Source: CAZFDT01 sp964518335 (GTDB lineage Bacteria; Planctomycetota; Phycisphaerae; Phycisphaerales; Phycisphaeraceae). From it: a stretch of 64,000 nt of DNA. The stretch covers positions 7,683-71,682 of the forward strand of contig CAZFDT010000021.1 of the NCBI GenBank assembly GCA_964518335.1, read 5' to 3'. A program made the position numbers and the translations under genes. Of the stretch, positions 43,595-51,360 are shown piece after piece; the stretch's first letter is position 1, and each line of letters opens with the position of its first letter. The notes beneath the pieces were generated by a model, which was not told the DNA's origin, ran no database searches, and saw only the letters and a program-made list of their open reading frames with translations.

Positions 43595-45063
43595 ATCCAG
43601 CCGATGAGCGACTGGCGGCGGAGGGTCCAGCCGCGCCAGTTGCTTGTCTGGCGGGTGAGTTCGCCGCCCAGGCGGGCGCGGAGGGCGGGGACGTTGAGGG
43701 CCACTGCAGCGTCCGGGCGCACGTGCTGCTGCAGCCAGGTCAAGGCGGGCAGCGACTCGGGCCCCAGCGCGACGAGGTAGCCGGTGTCCAGCGCCACGCC
43801 CTGGCCGCCGACCTCGGCGCAGTGGCGCACGTTGAAGTCGGCGATGATGCCGTCGAAGTTCACGAACGCGCAGGCGTAGAGGATGGCGGCGGCGGTGAGG
43901 GTGTTGGCCTGCAGGAGCCAGCGGTTGTCGCGTCGCGCGACGATGCGCAGGCCGATCCACACCAGGCCGGCGGCGACGACGAGCATCCAGATCGCCGCGG
44001 CGATGCGCAGGCGCGTGAGGCTGTACACGTCCACGTAGAGGCTCAGCCGCCACGCCGCCGACGCCACGAGGATGACGTTCTGCGCCAGCCACAGGCACAC
44101 GAGCCGTCGCGTCCAGACGGACACTTCGGCGGGCCCGCGCGGGCGGAACGCGGCGAGCACGAACGCCGCCGCCAGCAGGGCCGTGGCCACCAGCGGGTAC
44201 GCCCCGCGATGCGCATACTGGGCGTAGGTCATGCCCTCGGGCAGTGCGGCGCCGCCCCACAGGTACGCCGCATCCAGCAGCGTCTGCACCGCGAACGCCG
44301 CGTTGAACAGCACCAGGCACCGCACGATCAACCCGACGCCCGCCAGGCGGTCCCACGCGCGGCTGAGGATCGTCGGCGGCGCGTCGGCGGCCTCGGCCTG
44401 CCTCGCCCTGGCCGCACGCCAGCGCGACCGCACCAACGCCCACGCCCCGAACCCCGCCGCCAGCCACAGCACGATCCGCCCCGGCGTCACATCCAGCAGC
44501 TCGAGCTTGAGGTTCGCCAGCCACCGCGCGATCACCGGGTTGGCCAGGGCGAACAGCCCGACGAACACGCCAGTCAACAGCAGCGGCACGGCCCAGCGCC
44601 AGATCACGGCGAAGATCATCAGTCGCCTCGCGCTAACCCCGTGCCGCCGCGTCCATCGCCGCGCCAGCCGCGAGTCGCGCAGCGGCGCGATCGCCGCCCC
44701 CACGACGAACTCGACGCCGCGGCACGCCCACGTCAGCACGCCCGTCGTCCACCCACCCCGGTCCACTGCAGCGATCATCATCAGCCCGATCATGCTCAGC
44801 AGCACCGCCAGGGGCGTCGGCTCGATCACCAGCGCCGCGATCAGCCCCAGCTCCACCGCCGCCAGCGCCCGCCCCGGCCACCCGCGCAGGTAATGCGTGC
44901 CCCGCAGCGTCAGCGCCAGCAGCAGCAGCGCCACGTACAGCCCCCACGTCCAGCCCACCGGCTGACGGTAGAACAGCACGTCGGCGATGGCGATCAGCCC
45001 GACCGTCATCGCCGCCAGCAACGCGGTGCGACGACGCCACGGAACGCTGGATACGGTGCGCAT
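43591..45063 (-). CDS. Multi-pass membrane protein, DUF4153/DUF4173-like
   Basis: A 490-aa integral membrane protein with about ten or more helices. The order of features (an early helix pair, MIFAVIWRWAVPLLLTGVFVGLFALANPVI, YAQYAHRGAYPLVATALLAAAFVLA, and a C-terminal soluble end with AYCAEVG-like Cys/His spacing, VNFDGIIADFNVRHCAEVGG) resembles DUF4153/DUF4173 proteins. The function is unknown; some relatives neighbour two-component genes. ATG 45063 is the first Met with hydrophobic sequence after it. It is divergent from a CPBP protease gene, with 112 bp between starts. Confidence 0.72.
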   Translation of the reverse strand: MRTVSSVPWRRRTALLAAMTVGLIAIADVLFYRQPVGWTWGLYVALLLLALTLRGTHYLRGWPGRALAAVELGLIAALVIEPTPLAVLLSMIGLMMIAAVDRGGWTTGVLTWACRGVEFVVGAAIAPLRDSRLARRWTRRHGVSARRLMIFAVIWRWAVPLLLTGVFVGLFALANPVIARWLANLKLELLDVTPGRIVLWLAAGFGAWALVRSRWRAARARQAEAADAPPTILSRAWDRLAGVGLIVRCLVLFNAAFAVQTLLDAAYLWGGAALPEGMTYAQYAHRGAYPLVATALLAAAFVLAAFRPRGPAEVSVWTRRLVCLWLAQNVILVASAAWRLSLYVDVYSLTRLRIAAAIWMLVVAAGLVWIGLRIVARRDNRWLLQANTLTAAAILYACAFVNFDGIIADFNVRHCAEVGGQGVALDTGYLVALGPESLPALTWLQQHVRPDAAVALNVPALRARLGGELTRQTSNWRGWTLRRQSLIGWM

Positions 45064-45162
45064 GGCACAACCCTGGAGATGGCCCGGTCGTCGCCCGGCC
45101 GCGCCGCGCGACGCCTGCCGGTCATACGCACGGCGGCGGGCGCTGGTTCGCACCGGTTCGAT

Positions 45163-45168
45163 TACACT
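45163..45168 (+). promoter_or_regulatory. -10-like box 7 nt before the CPBP gene
   Basis: TACACT, then TGCCGCC and the ATG. No Shine-Dalgarno sequence and a weak -35, so a leaderless mRNA is likely. Confidence 0.4.
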
Positions 45169-45175
45169 TGCCGCC

Positions 45176-45865
45176 ATGACCCGACGCGACCGCGCCCTGG
45201 CCCTGCTCGCTCTCGTGCTGCTGTTGCCCGCGGCGAGCGTGGGGGTGTTGTTCTGGATGTGGCTGTCGCCGGGCGATTTCACGATGTGGACGATCAGCAA
45301 GGTGTGGCTGTTCGGGCTGCCGCTGGCGTGGCTGGTGTGGGTGGATCGCGGTCGGCCGAGCTGGTCGCCGATGCGCCAGGGCGGGGCGTGGGCGGGCGTG
45401 GCCACGGGCGTGCCCATCATGCTCATCATCGTCGGGGCGTACGTGCTGATCGGACGGCACTGGATCGACGTGGCCGCGGCGCGGCAGGGTCTGATCGACA
45501 AGCGCCTGGGGAGCCTGCCGGTGTATCTGGCGGGTTGCGCGTATTGGATTTTCGTCAACAGCGTGCTGGAGGAGTACGTGTGGCGGTGGTTCGTGTACCG
45601 CAAGTTCGAGGTGCTGCTGTCGAACCGGACTGCTGCAGTGGTCGCGTCGGCGACGGGTTTCACGCTGCACCACACGCTGGCGCTGGGGTTCAACTTCGGC
45701 TGGGAGTGGCGGGTGGTGGCGGCCGGTTCGCTGGGCGTGTTCGTCGGGGGGGCGACGTGGTCGTGGCTGTACGCCCGCTACCGCAGCGTCTGGCCGGGCT
45801 GGATCAGCCACGCCTTCGCCGACGTGGGCGTCTTCGCCGTGGGGTATCTGATCCTGTTCACCTGA
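45176..45865 (+). CDS. CPBP-family intramembrane glutamic endopeptidase
   Basis: A 229-aa membrane protein with about six helices. The CPBP/Abi motifs are present: EEYVWRW (E-E-x-x-x-R, motif 1), FTLHHT (second motif with His) and WPGWISHAFAD (third motif, H-x-x-x-D/N). Such proteins cut substrates within the membrane (CAAX prenyl proteases, Rce1-like, and bacteriocin-immunity types). The bacterial substrate is unknown. It lies directly upstream of the HigBA promoter. Confidence 0.88.
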   Translation: MTRRDRALALLALVLLLPAASVGVLFWMWLSPGDFTMWTISKVWLFGLPLAWLVWVDRGRPSWSPMRQGGAWAGVATGVPIMLIIVGAYVLIGRHWIDVAAARQGLIDKRLGSLPVYLAGCAYWIFVNSVLEEYVWRWFVYRKFEVLLSNRTAAVVASATGFTLHHTLALGFNFGWEWRVVAAGSLGVFVGGATWSWLYARYRSVWPGWISHAFADVGVFAVGYLILFT

Positions 45866-45880
45866 CGCCAAGCATCACGT

Positions 45881-45909
45881 TTGACGTTAATCACGCGACG
45901 CAATACTAT
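45881..45909 (+). promoter_or_regulatory. Near-consensus promoter of higBA
   Basis: TTGACG (45881-45886), 17-nt spacer, TACTAT (45904-45909). The -10 ends 7 nt before GTG 45917, so the toxin mRNA should start at or beside the start codon. In this kind of module HigA usually represses the operon; I saw no clear operator palindrome. Confidence 0.75.
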
Positions 45910-45916
45910 TGCGGAC

Positions 45917-46195
45917 GTGATCGTGTCGTTCAAGTGCGCGGACACCAAGGCGCTGGCGAGCGGTCGTCGTGTGGGGCGGTTCGCGAACATCGAGTCCCCC
46001 GCGCGGCGGAAGCTGAGGCAGTTGCAGATCGCCGGGCGACTGGACGACTTACGCGTGCCGCCGGGCAATCGTCTCGAAGCGCTCAAGGGCGATCGGGCGG
46101 GACAGCACAGCATCCGGGTGAACGATCAGTTCCGTGTCTGCTTTCGCTGGACGGCGGCGGGCGCGTCGGACGTGGAGATCGTGGACTACCACTGA
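45917..46195 (+). CDS. higB: HigB-family toxin (RelE/ParE superfamily)
   Basis: A 92-aa protein: VIVSFKCADTKALASGRR, RKLRQLQIAGRLDDLRVPPGNRLEALKGDRAGQHSIRVNDQFRVCFRW...VEIVDYH. This follows the HigB/plasmid-killer family end to end, including the closing DYH; such toxins cut ribosome-bound mRNA. The frame reaches back to 45881, but those codons are the promoter itself; GTG 45917 matches the family N-terminus and the predicted transcription start. The higA antitoxin follows 12 bp downstream, the toxin-first order typical of higBA. Confidence 0.92.
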   Translation: MIVSFKCADTKALASGRRVGRFANIESPARRKLRQLQIAGRLDDLRVPPGNRLEALKGDRAGQHSIRVNDQFRVCFRWTAAGASDVEIVDYH

Positions 46196-46207
46196 AGGGA
46201 GCACCAG

Positions 46208-46543
46208 ATGGCCAAGCTCAAGCCGGTGACGCCGGGCGAACTGTTGCGCGAGGAATTCCTCGAGCCGCTGGGGATCACGCGGTATCGGCTGGCGAAGGAG
46301 ATCGGCGTGCCCGCGCAGCGGATCGGGGAGATCGTGACGGGCAAGCGGGCGATCACGGCGGACACGGACCTGCGGCTGTGCAGGTTTTTCGGGTTGTCGG
46401 ACGGGTACTGGCTGCGGGCACAGGCGGCGCACGACAGCGAGGTCGCGGCCGGGGCGCTGGCCGCGACGCTGGCGAAGATCAAGCCGTGGCGTTCTCACCA
46501 TGGCCGCGAGCCGGCACGGTCGCGGTCAGGCCGCGCCGCCTAG
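46208..46543 (+). CDS. higA: HigA-family antitoxin
   Basis: An XRE/Cro-type helix-turn-helix antitoxin of 111 aa: PVTPGELLREEFLEPLGITRYRLAKEIGVP, then RIGEIVTGKRAITADTDLRLCRFFG, then SDGYWLRAQAAHD. This is the HigA (VapI) pattern. GAAGGGA precedes the ATG. After residue 95 (KIKPW) the family ends; the last 16 residues are a basic/Ser-rich extension. It should bind HigB and repress the upstream promoter. Confidence 0.93.
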   Translation: MAKLKPVTPGELLREEFLEPLGITRYRLAKEIGVPAQRIGEIVTGKRAITADTDLRLCRFFGLSDGYWLRAQAAHDSEVAAGALAATLAKIKPWRSHHGREPARSRSGRAA

Positions 46544-46575
46544 CCGTGGCGCGAGGCAAGCGTCGTCCGAGACGA

Positions 46576-48195
46576 TCAACCGTTCCACTGCAGCACCTGC
46601 CCGGCGTCGAGCATGAGCTTTCGCAGGGCGTCGTAGGGCACGGCCTGCATCGCCACGTTGCGGTCGATGGCGATCGACGCCGCCAGCGCCGCCGACTCGC
46701 CCAGCACCATGAACACGGGCTCCATGCGGGCGCTGCCGTAGGCGATGTGGGACGCCGAGAAGCAGACGGGGACGATGAGGTTCTCGCACTCGCCGCGGCG
46801 GGGGACGAGGCACTTGTAGCTGATGCCGTAGGGGTCGGTGGGCGGGACCTGCACGTCGCCGTCGTTGAGCGTCCACGCCTGGCCGTCGCGGATCGTGACG
46901 AACCGGCTGCAGTTGTGCGAGTCCATGTTGTAGCTGCCCAGGCCCACGGGGTCGTCGGCCCGGCGCACGGCCTTGCAGTCGTGCTCGGTGACGACGGCGT
47001 CGGCGACCATCCGCCGCGCCTCGCGCACGTAGAGCTGGTGAGGCCAGTGCCCGGTATCCTTGAACTCGTCGCGGGGCAGGCCCCAGTGGGCGTAGGCCCG
47101 GCGGTAGCGGTCGGGGATGTCGCTGCAGTTGGCCATGTGGTAGTAGTAGCCCTTCTGCCAGCGGACATGGGCCTGGAACAGCTCCTCGCGCCGCTCGTAA
47201 CACGCATCGGGCCAGTCGTGATTGGCCCCGATGTAGTCGCTGGACACCGGGCCGTGGTTGTTGGTGTCGGTCTTCCAGCACCCGCCCGGCGTTTTGTTGG
47301 GGAACACGTCGAACTTGGCGGGCACGGGCACGCCCACGAGGTAGTGCGGCTTGTCCCAGACCTGCTCGTTGTATTTGTCCTTGTCGCCGTTGAACCAGCG
47401 CGTGGCCAGCTCGTAGCTGCGCGGGTCATAATCTTCCGGGGGTTCCCAGTCGATCTTGAGGGCCGGGTCGTCGGTCATGCACATGCGGAAGTTGTAGGCC
47501 TGCACGCGCTTGTCGCCCTGGCCGATCATCGTGGTGCGATCCTCAGCATCGACGAAGGCAAGCAGTCCCGACTCGGGCTTGCCGGGCACGACGTACGGAT
47601 CGACGCGGTGGCTGAACTGGTGCTTGTTGTCCACCTGGATGCCGTTGAGCGTTTCACCGTACTGGCTGTTGGCCTCGCGGCCGACGGTGTAAGTGACGCC
47701 GGCTTTGGCGAGCAGGTCGCCCTCGTAGGTCGCATCGACGAACACCTTCGCCTTGACGCGCAGTCCGCCGAGCATGCGCACCTCGGCGATGCGCCGCCCG
47801 CTCATCGTCACGGTGTCAAGGTACTGGCGGTGGACCACTGCAACGCCCGCCTCCTTCACCATGGCCTCGAAGATCGCCTCGGCGACGTGCGGCTCGAAGT
47901 TCCACTCCGCCTCCTTGCCATAGTGCGCCCCCACGCGCTGATAGAACCGCAGCGACAGCCCGCCGATGGCCTGCTTGCGACCGAAGTCGGTCCACCCCAG
48001 CCCGCCGCTGCTCATGCCCCCCAGGTGATTGCCGGGGTTGAGGATCACCGCGCGCTGGCCCCGCCCCCCGGAAGTAGCCGCCGTCACCGCCGCGACGACG
48101 CCGGCTGCGGTCCCGCCATACACGCACACGTCGGCGTCGATCAGCCGGTCGGTTTCCTCGATCCACTCCGGTCGAAAGTAATGCGGGGCGCTCAT
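46576..48195 (-). CDS. FAD-dependent oxidoreductase (FAD_oxidored family)
   Basis: A 539-aa flavoprotein. The dinucleotide-binding segment is present (ADVCVYGGTAAGVVAAVTAA), followed by an unusual loop TSGGRGQR before VILNPG, then HLGGMSSGGLGWTD. YLDTVTMSGRRI, VFVDATYEGDLLAKAG and the C-terminal CFSASHIAYGSARMEPVFMVLGESAALAA fit the PF12831-type family frequent in planctomycete sugar-degradation clusters. No signal peptide. ATG 48195 has GGAG at good spacing; an ATG nine codons upstream is less likely. The substrate is unknown. Confidence 0.82.
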   Translation of the reverse strand: MSAPHYFRPEWIEETDRLIDADVCVYGGTAAGVVAAVTAATSGGRGQRAVILNPGNHLGGMSSGGLGWTDFGRKQAIGGLSLRFYQRVGAHYGKEAEWNFEPHVAEAIFEAMVKEAGVAVVHRQYLDTVTMSGRRIAEVRMLGGLRVKAKVFVDATYEGDLLAKAGVTYTVGREANSQYGETLNGIQVDNKHQFSHRVDPYVVPGKPESGLLAFVDAEDRTTMIGQGDKRVQAYNFRMCMTDDPALKIDWEPPEDYDPRSYELATRWFNGDKDKYNEQVWDKPHYLVGVPVPAKFDVFPNKTPGGCWKTDTNNHGPVSSDYIGANHDWPDACYERREELFQAHVRWQKGYYYHMANCSDIPDRYRRAYAHWGLPRDEFKDTGHWPHQLYVREARRMVADAVVTEHDCKAVRRADDPVGLGSYNMDSHNCSRFVTIRDGQAWTLNDGDVQVPPTDPYGISYKCLVPRRGECENLIVPVCFSASHIAYGSARMEPVFMVLGESAALAASIAIDRNVAMQAVPYDALRKLMLDAGQVLQWNG

Positions 48196-48234
48196 CGTGC
48201 AGCTCCAAAAGGGGGGCCGCACAGTGTACCGGCG

Positions 48235-48274
48235 ATCCGGGGCTTCGGCCCCGAGCGGCCTCAGCCCGCGGCTT
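48235..48274 (-). repeat. Dispersed palindromic repeat, copy B
   Basis: On the - strand it starts AAGCCGCGGGCTGAG and ends GAAGCCCCGGAT, nearly matching 14064-14101. It lies between the FAD oxidoreductase start and the glyS terminator. Confidence 0.75.
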
Positions 48275-48285
48275 GGCGCGGCAAA

Positions 48286-48319
48286 AAGGCCCTGTGCGTT
48301 CAGGGTCGCACAGGGCCTT
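48286..48319 (-). terminator. Rho-independent terminator after glyS
   Basis: Perfect 13-bp stem (AAGGCCCTGTGCG and CGCACAGGGCCTT) with an 8-nt loop, followed on the - strand by a T run (CTTTTTGC). It lies about 145 bp after the glyS stop. Confidence 0.85.
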
Positions 48320-48462
48320 CAAGGAGACAACGCCGCGTAGGGGAGACATTCCCTCGCCTCCATCTCATCATTAGCACGCATTTGCCGCGCGGCCACTGCA
48401 ATCCGCCGGCGCACGAAAAATTCCCGCCCCCGCTAACGTCTGTAACGTCTGCGAACAACGGG

Positions 48463-50190
48463 CTATCTGATCTTCTCAGCCAGGAACGCCCCGACCTGGT
48501 CCAGCGCGATCCGCTCCTGCTGCTGCGTGTCGCGGTGGCGGACGGTGACGGTCCCCCCGCCCCCGGACAGGGTCTCGCCGTCGATGGTGAAGCAGAAGGG
48601 CGTGCCCACCTCGTCCATGCGGGCGTAGCGCTTGCCGATCGATTGCTTCACGTCGAACTCGATCGAGTATTTCTTGCGAAGCTCCATGTAGAGCTTCTCG
48701 CCGATCTCCGGCATGCCGTCCTTGTTGACCAGCGGGAAGACGCCGGCCTTGATCGGGGCCATGCGCGGGTGGAACGCCATATAGACCTTCGACGGCCGCG
48801 ACTCGTCAGGCGTGTAGGCCTCGCAGATCAGGGCAAGCGTGCCGCGATCGGCCCCGGCCGACGGCTCGATCACGTGCGGGAAATACTTGCACCGCCTGGC
48901 GATCTCGTCCTTGGCCACGCCTTCGTTCTGCAGCTTCACCTGCAGGTCCTGGTCGAAGTACATCAGCTTGTCGCCCAGCCCCGAGTGCTGCGCGTGCTGC
49001 CGCAGGTCGAAGTCCGTGCGATGCGCCACGCCTTCGAGTTCGCCGAAGCCCGGCGACGTGAACGGGAAGCGATACTCGATATCGCTCGTGCCCGCCCCTT
49101 CCTTGGCGTAGTGGGCCAGCTCGTCCTTGTCATGCTCACGCAACTGGAGGTTTTCGCCGGCTAAGCCAATCGACTTCCACCACGCGAACCGTGCGTCACG
49201 CCAGTACGCGTACCACTCCTTCGCCGAGTCGGGATGGATGAAGAACTCGATCTCCATCTGTTCAAACTCGCGCGAGCGAAACGTGAAGTTCCGCGGCGTG
49301 ACTTCGTTGCGGAAGGCCTTGCCGACTTGGGCGATGCCGAAGGGAACTTTTACCCGCGACGTGTCCACGACATTGCGGAAGTTGCAGAAGATTCCTTGCG
49401 CGGTCTCGGGACGTAGAAACGCTTTTGAATCCTCGTCTTGAACCGCACCCACGTAAGTGATGAACATCAAGTTAAATTGGCGAGGCGAGGTCAAGGCACC
49501 CGTTTTTCCAGTGTAGGGCGAAGGGATACGCTCCGGCATTTCATCCAGCATTCCCCTATCGAGAGGTCGAACTTCTGCCTCAAAGGTGTCTCTGAGGGTC
49601 ACCGAGACCAGAGCTGTGTTTTCAACAGAATCGATTGAAAGAACGCTAATCTCACGAATTCCAAGGACCTTCTGTAGCTTTCGATCTTCGACCAATAGCG
49701 ATGCAGCTTCGGAGCCGTTAGAGGAGATCACCGTTGCCACAGGGAGCGATCGGGGATCGGCCATGGCTCTGCGGGCCGCGATCGCTTCCTCGGCGCTTGT
49801 GAATGACTGGCCTCTAAAGACGCCCATCAGATGATCCGCGCGAAAACGCTGCTTCGTCTCCTTGTCGTCAACCATTGGATCGTTGAACCCAGCAGCATGT
49901 CCGCTTGCCACCCACACCTTCGGGTTCATGATGATGGTGCAATCCACGCCGACCATGTCGATGACGGATCGGTTGGGGCCGACGGGTGGGCACTTGACGA
50001 TGTCCTGCCACCAGGCTTCCTTGAGGTTTCGCTTCAGCTCGACGCCCATGGGGCCGTAGTCCCAGAAGCCGTTGATGCCGCCGTAGATTTCGGAGGACTG
50101 GAAGATGAAGCCGCGGCGGCGGCAGAGGGCGACGATGTCGTCCATCTTCTTGGTGGCTGGCGTAGCGGATGCGGGGGCGGGATCGCTCAT
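48463..50190 (-). CDS. glyS: Glycyl-tRNA synthetase, dimeric class II type
   Basis: Charges tRNA-Gly. The 575-aa product has the eukaryote-like/Thermus-type alpha2 architecture: FIFQSSEIYGGINGFWDYGPMG, motif 2 (FRNEVTPRNFTFRSREFEQMEIEFFI), RFPFTSPGFGELEGVAHRTDFDLRQH, VIEPSAGADRGTLALICEAY, and the C-terminal anticodon-binding domain (HPRMAPIKAGVFPLVNKDGMPEI...YARMDEVGTPFCFTID). About residues 120-255 are encoded by DNA of clearly lower G+C (near 50% by eye) than the flanks. The last residues KIR end the family normally. It is ended by a strong terminator. Confidence 0.96.
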   Translation of the reverse strand: MSDPAPASATPATKKMDDIVALCRRRGFIFQSSEIYGGINGFWDYGPMGVELKRNLKEAWWQDIVKCPPVGPNRSVIDMVGVDCTIIMNPKVWVASGHAAGFNDPMVDDKETKQRFRADHLMGVFRGQSFTSAEEAIAARRAMADPRSLPVATVISSNGSEAASLLVEDRKLQKVLGIREISVLSIDSVENTALVSVTLRDTFEAEVRPLDRGMLDEMPERIPSPYTGKTGALTSPRQFNLMFITYVGAVQDEDSKAFLRPETAQGIFCNFRNVVDTSRVKVPFGIAQVGKAFRNEVTPRNFTFRSREFEQMEIEFFIHPDSAKEWYAYWRDARFAWWKSIGLAGENLQLREHDKDELAHYAKEGAGTSDIEYRFPFTSPGFGELEGVAHRTDFDLRQHAQHSGLGDKLMYFDQDLQVKLQNEGVAKDEIARRCKYFPHVIEPSAGADRGTLALICEAYTPDESRPSKVYMAFHPRMAPIKAGVFPLVNKDGMPEIGEKLYMELRKKYSIEFDVKQSIGKRYARMDEVGTPFCFTIDGETLSGGGGTVTVRHRDTQQQERIALDQVGAFLAEKIR

Positions 50191-50255
50191 GGTGAACCTC
50201 GGTGAATCGAGCCGGGCATGGTAGCAGATGGTCCTGTCCGCTGAGGCGTTGGGGG

Positions 50256-50284
50256 TTGAAGTGAACCGTACAATATGCTAACAT
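50256..50284 (+). promoter_or_regulatory. Promoter-like element on the + strand facing no + gene
   Basis: TTGAAG (50256-50261), 17-nt spacer, TAACAT (50279-50284). The 12-mer TGCTAACATATA spanning the -10 also occurs at the orphan promoter at 9271-9282. The next 140 nt contain no + strand gene, so a small RNA or antisense transcript into the Nif3-like gene is possible. Confidence 0.4.
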
Positions 50285-50299
50285 ATAGCGCGATGTCGC
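50270..50299 (-). promoter_or_regulatory. Possible glyS promoter
   Basis: On the - strand: GCGACA (50299-50294), 18-nt spacer, TATTGT (50275-50270). About 75 nt upstream of the glyS start. It overlaps the + strand element. Confidence 0.4.
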
Positions 50300-50421
50300 G
50301 CTCGCCGACCATCCCCGCCGCCGCGGCGCCGCCTCCAGGGGCGGCGGGCGTCGCCGTTCGGGTACAGCGGATGAAGTGCGGATGCTTTTGTGCGCACGCC
50401 CCACTGGGCATGGCCGGGCGG

Positions 50422-51249
50422 TCAGGGCCAGGCGGTGGCGCCGCTGGCGATGAAATGCACGGGCGTGCCCGGCAGGCCGGCGGCGAGCAGCGCGGCCTGG
50501 CGGCGGATCGCCGGCTCCTCGCTGCGGCTGTGCAGCGTCTCGATCACCGGCAGGCCCATCTCCAGCGCGGCGATGGCGATGAACTCCCACATCTCACCGA
50601 CGATCAGCGCCTGGGCCCCCAAGTCGCGGGCGGCCTGCGGCATCTGGTGCTGGTTGCCCCCGAACCCGCCGATGAGAAACGCAAACCGCTGGATGAGCGC
50701 GTCGCGCCGGCCGAAGATGCGCGGCGACCAGCCCAGCCCCAGCCCGCGCCGGGCGTACTCGGCCAGGTCCGTGGTCAGCATCGCCATCGGCAGCTCGTGG
50801 ACCTTGAAGAACTTCTGACGCCCGACCACGCGCAGCTCGCCCAGGCCCAGGGCCGCCACCGCCTGGTCGGGCACGCCGTCGCCGTCGAGGGCGTCCCACG
50901 ACGAGTGAATGCGATAGATCGCCAGCCCGTGGCGCTCGATCCGCTCGCGGCGTCGGCGGTTGGCGTCGAGGACGCCGGCGTCGGCGGGGCCGCTGTACCA
51001 CGGGCTGCGATGCACGGCATAGAACGGCGACTCGTGAACCACCAGCAGGTCGCAGCCCAGCTCGACGGCACGATCGAGGCTGGGCGTCTGCACGTTCCAG
51101 AGGCACGCCACGCCGCGCACCGGCCGATCGGGCTCGCCCACGAGCAGGCCCTGCTCGTCGCCGGGGATGCCGCTATCGAGCGGCGCGATCGACTCGATGA
51201 GGGCGATCACGTCACGGACACTGTGGCGGGGCGGGGCGGCATCGGACAT
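50422..51249 (-). CDS. Nif3-like dinuclear metal centre protein
   Basis: A 275-aa protein of the Nif3/YbgI (GTP cyclohydrolase 1 type 2-like) family: GLLVGEPDRPVRGVACLWNV, the metal-binding CDLLVVHESPFY, YRIHSSWDALDGDGVPDQAVA, FAFLIGGFGG and a C-terminal ALIVGEMWEFIAIAALEMGLPVIETLHSRSEEPAIR. In typical members the second block is HHP; here HESP keeps one ligand. Function unknown, often linked to metal-dependent hydrolysis. The family start is at ATG 51249, although the frame is open further. Confidence 0.85.
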   Translation of the reverse strand: MSDAAPPRHSVRDVIALIESIAPLDSGIPGDEQGLLVGEPDRPVRGVACLWNVQTPSLDRAVELGCDLLVVHESPFYAVHRSPWYSGPADAGVLDANRRRRERIERHGLAIYRIHSSWDALDGDGVPDQAVAALGLGELRVVGRQKFFKVHELPMAMLTTDLAEYARRGLGLGWSPRIFGRRDALIQRFAFLIGGFGGNQHQMPQAARDLGAQALIVGEMWEFIAIAALEMGLPVIETLHSRSEEPAIRRQAALLAAGLPGTPVHFIASGATAWP

Positions 51250-51257
51250 GATGGTGC

Positions 51258-51263
51258 AGCATA
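51258..51263 (-). promoter_or_regulatory. -10-like box 8 nt before the Nif3-like gene
   Basis: TATGCT on the - strand, then GCACCATC and the ATG. No Shine-Dalgarno sequence and a weak -35; a leaderless mRNA is likely. Confidence 0.4.
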
Positions 51264-51360
51264 TCAGGCCCCATGGGTGCGGCCCGATCCGACCGTTGTA
51301 ACACCCGGGCCGGGGGCGGGTAGTGTTGGTCGGCAGACCTACCTGCCCTGGAGACTCACC

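Noticed and set aside
43723..49164. Very long open frame (over 1,800 codons) on the + strand
   Set aside because: It is antisense to, or out of frame with, the DUF4153-like gene, CPBP gene, higBA, FAD oxidoreductase and glyS. Its translation is Arg/Gln/His/Val-rich, typical of shadow frames in high-GC DNA.
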